Position numbers and translations under genes: made by a program. The notes under the pieces were generated by a model. It ran no database searches, was not told where the DNA came from, and was given only the letters and a program-made list of their open reading frames with translations. From a virus, in IMG/VR virus record IMGVR_UViG_3300036846_001155, positions 1 through 27,201 of that record: a DNA stretch of 27,201 nt; one strand, 5' to 3'. Shown one piece after another: positions 26,772 to 27,201 of the stretch (the stretch's first letter is position 1; each line of letters opens with the position of its first letter).

Positions 26772-27201
26772 GGTCACGACATTCGACGAGGCGCTCCCTG
26801 AGATCGAGGGAGTGCTGGACGCTCATTGGCAAGAGGTCGGCAGCTACCGCGACCAGTTCACTCGATGTATACATTATGAAGAGTACCGGATGCTCGCCGC
26901 AGCGGGCCGCCTGTTGACGGTGGTGGCGAGTAATGAAGCAGGGGGATTTGCAGGGTATTTCATAGGTGTTCTCGGGCGGGACTTGCACCGCAATAGTCTG
27001 ATGAAACCGGAAGAGCGGGTCGTCACCCTTGGTGCACTTGTCTATTACATGCGGCCCGAGTATCGTGGACATGCCCGGACGCTGATCCGTTTTGTCGAGC
27101 GATACGCCGTAGAGCGGTATGGCGCGCAGATCATCAACATCCGGGTGAAGACGGAAGCCAATGCGGCGGATGCCTTCCTCACGCTTTTGGGCTATAGGAT
27201 T
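26758..27201 (+). CDS. GNAT-type acetyltransferase, partial at the window edge
   Basis: The frame opens at ATG 26758, overlapping the oxygenase stop by 14 bases, and is open to the window end (148 codons seen). The product begins MIRCRVTTFDEALPEIEG, has a substrate-side helix region, FAGYFIGVLGRDLHRN, and the acetyl-CoA motif LGALVYYMRPEYRGHARTLI where R-G-H-A stands for the usual Q/R-x-x-G-x-G/A loop. A typical GNAT has one more strand and helix after RVKTEANAADAFLTLLGYR, so little is missing. The substrate is unknown. Together with the oxygenase it suggests a pair of protein- or nucleotide-modifying enzymes. Confidence 0.8.
   Translation, partial: MIRCRVTTFDEALPEIEGVLDAHWQEVGSYRDQFTRCIHYEEYRMLAAAGRLLTVVASNEAGGFAGYFIGVLGRDLHRNSLMKPEERVVTLGALVYYMRPEYRGHARTLIRFVERYAVERYGAQIINIRVKTEANAADAFLTLLGYRI

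Overview
The window looks like part of a tailed double-stranded DNA phage genome, or a prophage carrying one. It is GC-rich by eye, genes are small and tightly packed, stops and starts often overlap (TGATG, TAATG, ATGA), and a packaging/head/neck gene series runs on the + strand: terminase large subunit, portal, scaffold-like protein, major capsid protein, two adaptor paralogues and a nozzle-like protein. No tape measure, tail sheath or tail tube gene is visible, so a podovirus-type short tail is the best inference. The host cannot be read from the sequence; a high-GC bacterium fits. No tRNA, rRNA, integrase, IS element or CRISPR array was seen.

Layout. (1) 1-301: 3' end of a rightward gene, cut by the window. 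(2) 304-1632: a leftward block of six very small genes, one of which appears to start at ACG. (3) 1633-2217: a gene-free region with three copies of a 20-base repeat (two more lie in tandem at 320-359), a perfect 15-bp hairpin and several inverted repeats; it looks like a control region or origin. (4) 2218-3207: a small rightward gene with a terminator, then a helix-turn-helix (HTH) protein gene that shares a 23-base upstream element with the control region. (5) 3120 to the right end: the rightward late region, starting with a good promoter and running through small structural proteins, packaging genes, a fibre, a probable ejected metalloprotease, portal, scaffold, capsid, adaptors and nozzle, then small tail-end proteins, a 2-oxoglutarate/Fe(II) oxygenase and a GNAT acetyltransferase cut by the window edge. 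Two small leftward genes (4890-5123 and 11739-11828) sit inside it.

How the genes work together. The terminase (5830-7794) packages DNA through the portal (14270-15982) into a shell made by the capsid protein (18008-19018) on the scaffold-like protein (17371-17979). Adaptors (20657-22416) and the nozzle-like protein (22416-24686) close the neck, and the collagen-like fibre (9957-11738) probably contacts the host. Proteins at 11833-14237 may be carried inside the virion.

Most interesting signals: a Gly-Tyr-Thr-x-x-Pro beta module that seems to have been inserted into four different virion proteins, with an uninserted adaptor paralogue next door as control; a three-copy hairpin family with a GCGNAGC tip whose flanking arms change in a compensatory way, two copies ending exactly on start codons; the 20-base repeat family; and several hidden genes, including an ACG-start gene, a 29-residue acidic antisense gene that exactly fills a gap, and a 15-residue arginine-rich gene with a strong ribosome binding site.
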